A stretch of DNA of 64,000 bases from CAWBRT01 sp049519595 (GTDB taxonomy: Bacteria > Acidobacteriota > Terriglobia > Terriglobales > Acidobacteriaceae), in contig JBEKQP010000001.1 in the NCBI GenBank assembly GCA_049519595.1, positions 1 to 64,000 on the forward strand. Direction: 5' to 3'. Of this stretch, positions 1 to 7,645 are shown piece after piece. The notes beneath the pieces were generated by a model, which was given only the letters and a program-made list of their open reading frames with translations, had not been told where the DNA came from and ran no database searches. Position 1 is the first letter of the stretch; each line of letters opens with the position of its first letter. Position numbers and translations under genes: made by a program.

Positions 1-237
1 TTTACGGTCTGCCTCGTTTGGCAGTTCGCCCTCCGGATCAGTTACACAGAGGTGGCCATAAGCGTAGCCTTCACGGGAAACGACAATTATGTCCGCTTTC
101 TGTCTTTGCGTGTAATGGTACCGGCCGTTCTCTTTTGCGAACAGCTCCTCTTTAAGGTAGCGATTAAAGTCTGCTTCAGTCGGGAATCCAAGCTTTGGTC
201 TTTTGTCTGAATTTCCGTAGACAACAATCTTCTGCAT
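1..237 (-). CDS. Unknown protein, N-terminal part only
   Basis: An open frame of 79 codons starts with ATG at 237 and runs off the window edge without a stop. It begins MQKIVVYGNSDKRP and is hydrophilic, with several Lys, Arg and Tyr residues and no signal peptide or membrane segment. I do not recognise the family. It is less GC-rich than the following genes. The acyl-CoA dehydrogenase gene lies upstream on the same strand, with its stop about 22 bases from this start, so the two could be co-transcribed. Confidence 0.5.
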   Translation of the reverse strand, partial: MQKIVVYGNSDKRPKLGFPTEADFNRYLKEELFAKENGRYHYTQRQKADIIVVSREGYAYGHLCVTDPEGELPNEADRK

Positions 238-259
238 TGAATTCATCCCAAGTGCCCAT

Positions 260-2494
260 TCACATCGGATAGTCGAGCGCCTCGGGAATCATGACCTTCG
301 TCAGCGCCTCAGCCGCCCGGTCCTTCGCCAGCATGGACCCGGTCAGGCACTGATCGAGCCGGCTGCGCAGACGCTTGAATTCGTCGAGCCCTTTGCTGTT
401 GACGCACGGGCCTGCCTTCTGCGGATGCGAGCCGTCGGCGCCCACCACGTCGGTCGCGCAAGCGGCAATGCCGGGAATGAGATTTTCCAAACCGTCCATC
501 TCTTCTGCCCGGAAACAGCCCTTATACCCCTCATCGTCCCACGCCGGATGCCGATTGTAGCCGTTGACCAGCCCGGCGCAAACGCGGCCTGCCTCGCCCG
601 CGGCGCGAGCCACTTGAATGTGGCACAGGTCGCTGTAGAACTGCACGGTGCCTGCCAGGCCTTCGGCAACTACCGGATTCTCCGGACCCTTCTGCTCAAG
701 CTCCAACACGTCGAGCACCTGCTGACGCGCTGCCAACAACCAGCAAAGCGTGTCTGCCAGTGCAAACGTCACGCCTTGGCGCGTGCCGTGGTACAGCTTG
801 CTGCCGTTTGCGTCGGTGGCGGATTGCAGATGTTCAAAGGACCACAGCCACAGGGTCATTGCAGTGGCCAGTGCGCAGGCTCCGGTTCCGGGCCGGGCGC
901 TGGCGATGTGGCGCATCTCCACGATCCAATTGCGGAACTGGGCCAGGAACAGCTCGTTGGTCATGGTGACCGTAAGGTTGCGGCGCTGCACGGCTTCGGG
1001 GCCTTCGTAGGTCGCTTCCAGTTGCGAGTCCATCCACTTGTGGCCAAGAAAGCCGGGACAATCCTCGGTGATGCCATAGCCGCCCATCAAACTCACGGCC
1101 TCGCGCATCATCACCGATCCCTGGCCGGTATTCCAAAGCTTGGAGGCTGGGCAGAGCACGCTCGCCACCGCGTCGAGAATGGCATATTGCACCAGTGTGT
1201 TGTCGTGCAGCGCCGGCAACCGCGGATTGTTCGTCGCCGCCTCCGGATTGCGGCACAGTTGAAGAAATTCCATCGCATCCTTAACGATTCCGCGGAAGAA
1301 CTTAAGCTCCGATTTGCCGCCGTTAATTCCTTTTTCGGCCAGAATCCGGGTTTTTTCCTTCTCCAACGGGTCCAGCACGTCGAAGCACCGAGCCGCGGCA
1401 AATCCCAACGACGCGGCGGATTCGCCCATGGCCCACACGTCGACCAGCCTGTGCAGCACGTCTTCACGTTGCTGCAGGCCGAGTTCGTAGCGCAGCGTCC
1501 CCGGTGTAGCCTGATCGGCTCCGCGAAAGCGCCCGCGCTGATAGCGTATGACCGGCTCGACGGCCGAAAGCAGTTTGGCTGCGGTCATCACCGCCACCGT
1601 CACCCGCGTGCGCTTGAACACGGCTTCAATAATCTCGCTATGGTCGTAGTTGGGGACGATCGTGCCGTTCTTGACGGTATAGCCGCCGACGATGCGGCTG
1701 GCGGGAACCCTCAGGCTGAAGATCGGGTCGGAAGTCGACGATAGTTGGTGGACCATCTTGCGCGTCGCTGTGCCGCGGTCGAAGGTTCCCGGATCGCCTT
1801 CCTCGAGGATGATAATGCAGCTTCCCTTAATTTTTTCGTCGGCCGTTTGCACGGCTGCGGTGACGAAGTTGGCAAACCCCATGTTGGTGATGAATCGCCC
1901 GCGCTTGTCGACCTGCAACATTGGCTCTTCGCCGTCTTTCCACTCGGCGATCCGCACCTTGCCGTTGAGCATGCCCGTGTCGACACCAACATAAGGAATG
2001 GGCTCGGTCAGGCAGAAGGCGCCCCGCCAAGGCGTGCGGTCTTCGCCCGGCTGCGGCGGAACGCACAGCGACATGTAGCGCAGTTTTTGCTCGGGTGTGC
2101 CGCGTTCGTGAATCGGCGACAGCGCCAGACAGCTCGCTAGAGCCCCAGTGGCGGCTCCGCCATCCACCCAGGCCAATTCGAAAGCCGTCAGCGCCAACGC
2201 CAGGTTCTTCGGACCGGCGATGAATCCGCCTTCTTCCGGCTCCATGAAGGCCGCCGTAATGCCGGACTCGTCATAGGCTTTCAGCAACTCGTTCTTGCGC
2301 GCCGTCCATTCATGCGTATTGCGTTCGCCTTCGGCAACCAGGCGGGCGACCACCGTGCGCGCAACCGAGCGGGAGGATTGCACCAGCATCTGCAGGTCAT
2401 AGCGGTCGGAAAAGCGCCACAGGATCTGGCGAATATCGTCGCCGGGCAGGGTGCGCAGGGTTTCGGCTTCAGGCTTCGCGGCGGTGCTGGACAT
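260..2494 (-). CDS. Long acyl-CoA dehydrogenase family protein
   Basis: Predicted FAD-dependent alpha,beta-dehydrogenation of an acyl-CoA thioester; cytoplasmic. The middle of the 744-residue protein carries acyl-CoA dehydrogenase features: an FCLTEP segment, SSTSDPIFSLRVPASRIVGG in the flavin-binding beta domain, and TYEGPEAVQRR near residue 495, where the Glu of YEG corresponds to the catalytic base in medium-chain enzymes. Typical family members have about 380-400 residues, so this one has roughly 60 extra residues at the N-terminus and about 200 after the catalytic region, as in FadE-like large members. Start ATG 2494 gives MSSTAAKPEAE. Substrate is not evident. A CRP-like palindrome lies about 300 bases upstream. 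Confidence 0.88.
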   Translation of the reverse strand: MSSTAAKPEAETLRTLPGDDIRQILWRFSDRYDLQMLVQSSRSVARTVVARLVAEGERNTHEWTARKNELLKAYDESGITAAFMEPEEGGFIAGPKNLALALTAFELAWVDGGAATGALASCLALSPIHERGTPEQKLRYMSLCVPPQPGEDRTPWRGAFCLTEPIPYVGVDTGMLNGKVRIAEWKDGEEPMLQVDKRGRFITNMGFANFVTAAVQTADEKIKGSCIIILEEGDPGTFDRGTATRKMVHQLSSTSDPIFSLRVPASRIVGGYTVKNGTIVPNYDHSEIIEAVFKRTRVTVAVMTAAKLLSAVEPVIRYQRGRFRGADQATPGTLRYELGLQQREDVLHRLVDVWAMGESAASLGFAAARCFDVLDPLEKEKTRILAEKGINGGKSELKFFRGIVKDAMEFLQLCRNPEAATNNPRLPALHDNTLVQYAILDAVASVLCPASKLWNTGQGSVMMREAVSLMGGYGITEDCPGFLGHKWMDSQLEATYEGPEAVQRRNLTVTMTNELFLAQFRNWIVEMRHIASARPGTGACALATAMTLWLWSFEHLQSATDANGSKLYHGTRQGVTFALADTLCWLLAARQQVLDVLELEQKGPENPVVAEGLAGTVQFYSDLCHIQVARAAGEAGRVCAGLVNGYNRHPAWDDEGYKGCFRAEEMDGLENLIPGIAACATDVVGADGSHPQKAGPCVNSKGLDEFKRLRSRLDQCLTGSMLAKDRAAEALTKVMIPEALDYPM

Positions 2495-2583
2495 ATTGGT
2501 TTTCCAGGTTTCCTTTCAAGCTGTGCCGGCACGCACTTAAGTTGCGCGTCTCCGGCAATTCTTCTTCTTAATAACCCCGATGT

Positions 2584-2706
2584 GTCATTGAGCGAGCGAC
2601 AGACTCTATGTATTTGTTTGCGAAATGCATAGAACCCTCACTCCTCCATCCCAACAAGCGCGACTGCAGCGTTTACCGGGAACCCCGGCTACGCTCAGGG
2701 TGACAT
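2584..2706. repeat. TCATCCTGAG-type inverted-repeat element
   Basis: The 380-base gap before the acyl-CoA dehydrogenase gene contains GTCATTGAGCG near 2585 and its near reverse complement CGCTCAGGGTGAC near 2693. This is a divergent copy of the element seen at 10.7, 23.4, 25.2, 41.9, 54.5 and 63.2 kb. No coding signal was seen in the gap. Confidence 0.5.
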
Positions 2707-2792
2707 TCTTGATTCATCCAAGACTTTCGGGACAGTGCACTAATCGCGTGTCGGGGCTATAGATGATTCTTCAAGCCCTTGTCCGGCCGGTC

Positions 2793-2808
2793 TGTGATTT
2801 ACGTCATA
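2793..2808. promoter_or_regulatory. CRP-like palindrome
   Basis: TGTGA, six bases, TCATA: nine of the ten positions fit the CRP consensus TGTGA-N6-TCACA. It lies about 300 bases before the acyl-CoA dehydrogenase start and just past the stop of the receiver-like gene. Binding is inferred from similar palindromes near the Crp-family genes of this window. Confidence 0.4.
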
Positions 2809-2874
2809 AAAACGGGTGACCGGCAAAATATTCTTGAGCTATACCTTAGTACTTCGCTCCGAAAGCAAAGCGGG

Positions 2875-3219
2875 CTACGACGAAAGTAACCGCCCAGCCG
2901 TCTCGATCAGCGCCGCGGGTGTCTCCGAAAGCGAGAGCGTAGCGCTTGCGAACACGTCTTTCACCTTCTCGCCCTCGACGAAAAGCACGATTCTGATGTT
3001 CTGGTTGCGCCGTTTCGCCTCTGCTTCCATGCGCCTGCGGTCGCCAACCGGAATATCGGGGGAGAGCACCATGAGATCTATTTTCCCCGGTCCCACCGCG
3101 CCCAGAGCGGTGGAAAGCGAACCGCATTCCCGCACCTCATAACCGGCTTCGGTCAAAGCCCGTTGGTGCGGCGAGAGCAGTTCAGGGCTGTAGCTGACGA
3201 TCAGAACCGTCTTGCTCAT
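2875..3219 (-). CDS. Degenerate receiver-domain protein
   Basis: A 114-residue protein with the size and alternating pattern of a CheY-like receiver: MSKTVLIVSYSPELL at the first strand, DLMVLSPDIP at the third, and IRIVLFVEG at the fourth. In active receivers the third strand reads like DLVLLDIMLP. Aligned by eye, the phospho-acceptor Asp is replaced by Ser, and the acidic pair after the first strand is also missing. It has no output domain. It is probably a pseudo-receiver used for protein contacts and not phosphorylation. It is transcribed divergently from the Crp/Fnr gene. Confidence 0.6.
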   Translation of the reverse strand: MSKTVLIVSYSPELLSPHQRALTEAGYEVRECGSLSTALGAVGPGKIDLMVLSPDIPVGDRRRMEAEAKRRNQNIRIVLFVEGEKVKDVFASATLSLSETPAALIETAGRLLSS

Positions 3220-3458
3220 GGTTTCGAATCGAACACTTCAATTAAATCTACACGAAATGGCCATGGGCCGGGGATGCGAAATGGAAAAATGCCACGAATA
3301 GGCAGCACGGTGCGAGCCGAAATCCTGAGTACTCCGCCGCGAGTTGCTGCCTCTGCCCCTACTCTTTTCGAAAAGGCTGAAGTTCCGCCGGTAGCGCACA
3401 TCGCAATGTGACCTAATGATGCCATCCCTATGGATTTCAAGGCATTAGACAAAGGCGT

Positions 3459-3473
3459 TGTGACGATGTCACA
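3459..3473. promoter_or_regulatory. CRP-like palindrome with 5-base spacer
   Basis: TGTGA-CGATG-TCACA is a perfect inverted repeat in the 500-base gap between the divergent receiver-like and Crp/Fnr genes. The spacer is one base shorter than the usual six. It could serve either gene. No other feature was recognised in this gap. Confidence 0.4.
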
Positions 3474-3722
3474 CCGGAATGTGATGGATGTACTTGTTCT
3501 TGGTACATGGATACGCGACTTTAACGATAAGGCGAGTTAGATCGTGGGCGGTTGATCTGTGTCCTGCCATGGCACGCTCAAACGAGTGCGGTCGGACCCG
3601 TCGCAAACAGCCGGTCAACCTCGCGCGAAGTCCATCGCGGGGTCGCCCGCAAAGTTGCGGGAGCGATTTGCCGTTCATCCGGGCACGAAACATTCCCGGA
3701 TGGGGACTACAGGGGGTGCGTG

Positions 3723-4442
3723 GTGCTTTCACCGTACGGTTTAGACATCATCGAAAGCTGCCTGAGCTGCAAGATGAAGACGGATCGCTTATTCTGCGAT
3801 CTGCCTGCATCGGCGCTCCAATCATTCGAAGCCATTAAATATGCTACCGCTTATCCGAAGGGTGCCGTGCTGTTTGTCGAAGGACAGGCTCCGCGCGGTA
3901 TTTTTGTTCTTTGTAAGGGACGCGTAAAGTTGTCCATTTGCTCAACCGACGGCAAGACGCTCATTCTCAAGATCGCCGAATCAGGCGAAGTGCTGGGTCT
4001 GAGCGCCACAATCTCCGGAAAACCTTATGAGCTAACGGCGGAAACCGTCGATCCTTGCCAGATCAATTTCGTCAAGCGCGAAGATTTCTTGCGCTTCCTG
4101 CGCGAACACAGTGAAGCCTGCCTGCGTGTCGCGGAACAATTGAGCGAGAAGTACAACACTGCCTGCCGCGAGATTCGCTCGCTCGGTTTGTCGCACTCGG
4201 CTGCCGAAAAGTTGGCCCGGCTGTTGCTGGACTGGAGTGCTCGCAACGGCGAGGCTAACAAGCAGGAGCCGCGCGTGAAATTGGCGCTCACCCACGAAGA
4301 AATCGCGCAGATGATCGGCACTTCGCGCGAGACCGTGACGCGCCTCTTTGCCGAATTGAAGAAGCGGCAGATCGTGCAGGCCAAAGGTTCAACGCTGGTG
4401 ATCCGCAACAAGGCGGCGTTGAAATCCCTGGCTACGGTCTGA
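3723..4442 (+). CDS. Crp/Fnr regulator with N-terminal cysteine cluster
   Basis: Cytoplasmic transcription factor of 239 residues. The N-terminus holds CLSCKMKTDRLFC (Cys spacing 2 and 7), then a cyclic-nucleotide-type beta barrel (PKGAVLFVEGQAPRGIFVLC) and a C-terminal winged helix (EEIAQMIGTSRETVTRLF). The cysteines recall the Fe-S sensing cluster of FNR, though the spacing differs; FVLC and LSICS offer further cysteines. The recognition helix RETVTR matches CRP (RETVGR), which reads GTGA, and not FNR. Start GTG 3723 follows AGGGGG by six bases; GTG 3720 is also possible, and an upstream ATG at 3552 would add an unrelated leader. It ends in a strong terminator. Confidence 0.85.
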   Translation: MLSPYGLDIIESCLSCKMKTDRLFCDLPASALQSFEAIKYATAYPKGAVLFVEGQAPRGIFVLCKGRVKLSICSTDGKTLILKIAESGEVLGLSATISGKPYELTAETVDPCQINFVKREDFLRFLREHSEACLRVAEQLSEKYNTACREIRSLGLSHSAAEKLARLLLDWSARNGEANKQEPRVKLALTHEEIAQMIGTSRETVTRLFAELKKRQIVQAKGSTLVIRNKAALKSLATV

Positions 4443-4492
4443 GCCGTCTGGCGGAGCATTCACCGGGAGAGGTTCCGGCATTTTCCTAATTA

Positions 4493-4520
4493 GCCCCGCA
4501 AATCTGCGGGGCATTTTTTT
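4493..4520 (+). terminator. Rho-independent terminator after the Crp/Fnr gene
   Basis: Perfect 8-base stem GCCCCGCA / TGCGGGGC with a 4-base loop, followed by A and seven T, 50 bases after the stop at 4442. Confidence 0.9.
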
Positions 4521-4558
4521 CTGAGGCAACCCATGCCGGCGGAGAAATGTCACGCCTT

Positions 4559-4580
4559 CCCCGCTATTTATGCGGGGTTT
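4559..4580 (+). terminator. Second terminator-like hairpin
   Basis: CCCCGC / GCGGGG stem with a 7-base loop and TTT tail, using the same stem word as the terminator 60 bases before it. It may be a backup terminator or part of the leader of the next gene. Confidence 0.5.
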
Positions 4581-4602
4581 GTAACCGGGGTCACGGTAAC
4601 GG

Positions 4603-4616
4603 GTGATAGTTATCAC
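4603..4616. promoter_or_regulatory. CRP-like palindrome before the truncated Crp paralogue
   Basis: GTGA-TAGTTA-TCAC is fully palindromic over 14 bases (arms GTGATA / TATCAC). It sits 36 bases before the ATG at 4653, a good position for auto- or cross-regulation by the neighbouring Crp/Fnr protein. Confidence 0.55.
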
Positions 4617-4652
4617 TGCGGGTCGAGTCTGACTCTTATAAACCAGAATGTC

Positions 4653-5147
4653 ATGGAGAGCGCCACTCAACCGAGCTGTTATTACTGTGAGTTCCGGCCC
4701 GACCGGCTCTTCTGCGACATGCCGGTCGACGCGTTGCAATTGCTGGATACGGTTAAGTCGCTGGCCATTCACCCGAAGGGCTCCGTATTATTTGCCGAAG
4801 GCCGGCCCGCGAGAGGGATCTTCGTCCTCTGTGACGGACGTGCCAAGCTCTCCATCTGCTCGGAGACAGGCAAGCGTCTTATGCTGCGCATCGCCGGGCC
4901 CGGTGAGGTTCTCGGCCTCGGCGCCGCAATGTCCGGAACGCCTTATGAAATTTCGGCCGAATTGCTGGATACGTCGCAAGTGATGTTCATCCGCCGCAAA
5001 GACCTGTTGAAGTTCCTGCGCGATCACAGCGATCTTTGCATCCGGGTGGTGCAAATGCTAAGCCAGGATTTGCATGCGGCTTACGAGCGCGTGCGCTCGA
5101 TTGGCCTTGCCAGAACGCGGCGGCCGCGCGCAGCGCAGGCGGATTAG
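4653..5147 (+). CDS. Crp/Fnr sensor domain lacking the HTH domain
   Basis: A 164-residue paralogue of the preceding regulator, sharing CxxC-x7-C (CYYCEFRPDRLFC), the RLFCD(L/M)P segment, the beta barrel (ARGIFVLCDGRAKLSICS) and the long dimerisation helix. It stops soon after RVRSIGLA, where the first copy continues into its winged helix; no HTH remnant is visible in any frame downstream. The tail TRRPRAAQAD is unrelated and a dispersed hairpin repeat follows at once. Start ATG 4653 aligns with the paralogue's N-terminus. It may be a decaying duplicate, or a sensor-only protein that forms heterodimers. Confidence 0.7.
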   Translation: MESATQPSCYYCEFRPDRLFCDMPVDALQLLDTVKSLAIHPKGSVLFAEGRPARGIFVLCDGRAKLSICSETGKRLMLRIAGPGEVLGLGAAMSGTPYEISAELLDTSQVMFIRRKDLLKFLRDHSDLCIRVVQMLSQDLHAAYERVRSIGLARTRRPRAAQAD

Positions 5148-5174
5148 ACCAGTTTCGTCCCAAGGTATTGATAA

Positions 5175-5218
5175 GGTGCCCCACGTTCCGCCCCGTTTTT
5201 GGGCTAATGTCGGGTACT
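5175..5218. repeat. Degenerate hairpin repeat (GGTGCCCCAC family)
   Basis: GGTGCCCCACGTT at the left and GGGCTAATGTCGGGTAC at the right. It is a decayed member of the hairpin family found across the window, placed just after the point where the second Crp paralogue loses its DNA-binding domain. Confidence 0.55.
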
Positions 5219-5356
5219 TTTTGCCGCGAGTTTCGTCGCCACCCCCCGAAGCTGACGCACCTCTCGTTTTCCCCGCGACGCCCATTTCCGCCCGTACACC
5301 CTCCGTGTGATCCCGGATACAGGAGGCTATGCGTTTCCCAAGGCAAACATTTTCAA

Positions 5357-5372
5357 AGTGATTAAGGTCACA
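5357..5372. promoter_or_regulatory. CRP-like palindrome before the cytochrome operon
   Basis: A-GTGA-TTAAGG-TCAC-A, a perfect GTGA-N6-TCAC site about 80 bases before the GTG start of the first cytochrome gene. Its core TGATTAAGGTC recurs exactly at 10890-10900 before the fourth cytochrome gene. Confidence 0.6.
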
Positions 5373-5452
5373 CCCGCATGTGCTTATTCTCACTGCGAGT
5401 GCGGGCATGTGAATGCGAAAAACAGAGAGTCCCTATTTGTAGTTGAGGTCCC

Positions 5453-7456
5453 GTGAATCGCCACGCCAAACTCTTACTGATATTCGTACTGCTGACCGGG
5501 TTAGCCGAAGCCAAGCAACCGCTGAAAGCGCAGAAGTTCACCAATGCGGATTGCCTCGCCTGCCATGCCGACGCATCGTTGACCAAAGACGAGAACGGCA
5601 AACAAGTGAGCCTGCAAGTGAAGGAGGAGCAATTCAAGAACTCCATTCACGGCAGCATGTTCAGTTGCACGGATTGCCACAAGGATGTCACTTCCGTTCC
5701 GCATGAATCCACGCCCGCCAAATTATCGTGCGCGCAGTGCCATGCCGACGAGCAGAAGGCGTACGATAACGGGCTGCATGCCAAGGCGCGTGCGGCCGGT
5801 GACCAGCAAGCCGCGCGTTGCGTTGACTGCCATGGCGATCTCCATGAGATTCTTCCCGCAAGCGATCCAGCCTCCAAGGTCAGCCACAAAAACATCGCGG
5901 CCACCTGTGGCAGTTGCCATGGCCGGCAATCGGTGATGCAGCAGGCGGGAGAGACCACGCGGCCTTTCAACTCCTACCAGGACAGCGTTCACGCCAAGCT
6001 GGTGGCTGCCGGCAACGAGAAGGCAGCGGTTTGCAGCGACTGCCACGGCACCCATGACATGCGCCGCGTTTCCGATCCGCAGTCGCCCGTTTACAAGACC
6101 AACGTGCCCGCCACCTGCGCCAAGTGTCACGCGGCCCAGAGCGCGGAGTTCATGACGAGCATTCATGGGCAGGCGATCAGCAAGGGCAATTTACATGCGC
6201 CGGTCTGTACCGATTGTCACAGCTCGCACATGATCAAGGACGCCAAGGACCCGAGTTCGACCGTTTCGTCGGAAAATCTGGCAACCAACACCTGCGCGCA
6301 GTGTCACGAGAACGTGAAGATGTCGCAGGACTTCGGAATCGTAGGCGGTCGTGAGAGCAGCTACCTGGCCAGCTACCATGGATTAGCCACAGCCCGCGGA
6401 TCGAAGGTTGCGGCCAACTGCGCCAGTTGTCACGGCGTGCACAACATCCTGCCTTCGATCGATCCCAACTCGACCATCAACCCGGCGCATATCGTGCAGA
6501 CCTGCGGCAAGTGCCATCCTGGCGCGAACGCTAATTTCGCGGCCAGCAAGATGCACCTGGATGCGCACGCCGCCGATATCGGCAGCAAGGCCGTAGCTCT
6601 CATCCGCCGCTTCTACCTGTTGATGATCATGGCCACCATCGGCGGCATGCTTTTGCATAACGTTCTACTCATGCGGCGCAAGCTGGCCGACATTCGCAAT
6701 GGGCACGCGCACATCGCGGGTGGTCCCAGAATCGTGCTGCGCATGACCTTCAACCAGCGCATGCAACACATGACTTTGTTCGTCAGCTTCTTCGTATTGG
6801 TGGCTACGGGCTTTGCGCTGAAGTACCCTGAATCGTGGCTTGGAATGCTATTCCTGGGCGAGACCGTTCGCGGCGTGCTGCACCGGATCGCGGGCGTGGT
6901 CCTGATCATGGTTGGCATCTATCACGCCTGGTACGTCTCGGCGACAAGGGAAGGCCGCAAACTGGTCGTTGATTTCCTGCCCGAGTGGAAGGATGTCACC
7001 GATGTCAAGGACGTGTTGTTCTACTACCTGCGCCTGAGCGCAAACAAACCTCAGTTCAAGCGCTTCAACTACGCCGAGAAGATGGAGTATTGGGCACTGG
7101 TGTGGGGAACGATTGTCATGGCTTTGACCGGCGTCATGATCTGGGCCAAGGTGGAGTTTGGCAATCACCTGCCGCGATGGGTCATCGATGCGGCCACGGC
7201 TATTCACTTCTATGAAGCCATCCTCGCCTCGTTGGCAATTCTGGTGTGGCACTTCTACATGATCATCTTCGATCCGGAGGTCTACCCCATGAATTGGGCG
7301 TGGTACGACGGCAAGGTGACCTACGAGCTCTATGAATCAGAGCATGCGCTCGATGTGGAAACGCTGAATCAGGCTGTGGAGGCCGATACCCGCGCCGAAG
7401 GCCAACCGGAAGGGCCCGTCGAGGAGGCCGAAGAAAATCTTCCGGATCGTAAATGA
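5453..7456 (+). CDS. CbcL-like cytochrome: 11 c-haems fused to b-type membrane domain
   Basis: Predicted inner-membrane quinol oxidase passing electrons to periplasmic haems. The signal sequence MNRHAKLLLIFVLLTGLAEA is followed by eleven CxxCH motifs (CLACH first, CGKCH last) in roughly residues 30-365. From about residue 380 there are several membrane helices with conserved His, like the di-haem cytochrome b of formate dehydrogenase gamma/HydC. The acidic tail is probably cytoplasmic. Geobacter CbcL has the same order, with nine c-haems. Start GTG 5453 puts the signal sequence at the N-terminus. It heads a four-gene cytochrome series and has a CRP-like site upstream. The terminal acceptor is unknown. 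Confidence 0.85.
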   Translation: MNRHAKLLLIFVLLTGLAEAKQPLKAQKFTNADCLACHADASLTKDENGKQVSLQVKEEQFKNSIHGSMFSCTDCHKDVTSVPHESTPAKLSCAQCHADEQKAYDNGLHAKARAAGDQQAARCVDCHGDLHEILPASDPASKVSHKNIAATCGSCHGRQSVMQQAGETTRPFNSYQDSVHAKLVAAGNEKAAVCSDCHGTHDMRRVSDPQSPVYKTNVPATCAKCHAAQSAEFMTSIHGQAISKGNLHAPVCTDCHSSHMIKDAKDPSSTVSSENLATNTCAQCHENVKMSQDFGIVGGRESSYLASYHGLATARGSKVAANCASCHGVHNILPSIDPNSTINPAHIVQTCGKCHPGANANFAASKMHLDAHAADIGSKAVALIRRFYLLMIMATIGGMLLHNVLLMRRKLADIRNGHAHIAGGPRIVLRMTFNQRMQHMTLFVSFFVLVATGFALKYPESWLGMLFLGETVRGVLHRIAGVVLIMVGIYHAWYVSATREGRKLVVDFLPEWKDVTDVKDVLFYYLRLSANKPQFKRFNYAEKMEYWALVWGTIVMALTGVMIWAKVEFGNHLPRWVIDAATAIHFYEAILASLAILVWHFYMIIFDPEVYPMNWAWYDGKVTYELYESEHALDVETLNQAVEADTRAEGQPEGPVEEAEENLPDRK

Positions 7457-7526
7457 TTTTGCCCGCTCCTAGAGAAAGCTCTGAGTTACTGGAAGAGCTC
7501 TGGTAAGATCCTGGAATGATGTGAGC

Positions 7527-7547
7527 TGATTCTCGTGGGGAGAATCA
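7527..7547. repeat. Intergenic hairpin
   Basis: TGATTCTC-GTGGG-GAGAATCA, a perfect 8-base stem with a 5-base loop in the 180-base gap between the first two cytochrome genes. It has no T tract, so it looks more like an mRNA-stability or regulatory hairpin than a terminator. The same gap holds TTTTGGATGGCA twice (7588-7599 and 7631-7642). Confidence 0.45.
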
Positions 7548-7645
7548 CGTGGGGAATCAATAGTTGTGGATAGCACTAATGTTTTGATTTTGGATGGCAC
7601 TACAGCACGTATTCCTGGTTTTGCCGTAAGTTTTGGATGGCATTC

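Noticed and set aside
425..1744. Long open frame of 439 codons opposite the acyl-CoA dehydrogenase gene
   Set aside because: It lies fully inside the opposite-strand gene, whose family motifs are clear. The product is His/Arg/Gln-rich with no family resemblance, as expected from a high-GC shadow frame.
5100..5200. Frameshift hiding a DNA-binding domain after the second Crp paralogue
   Set aside because: All three forward frames were read past 5147; none gives a winged-helix sequence like that of the first copy.
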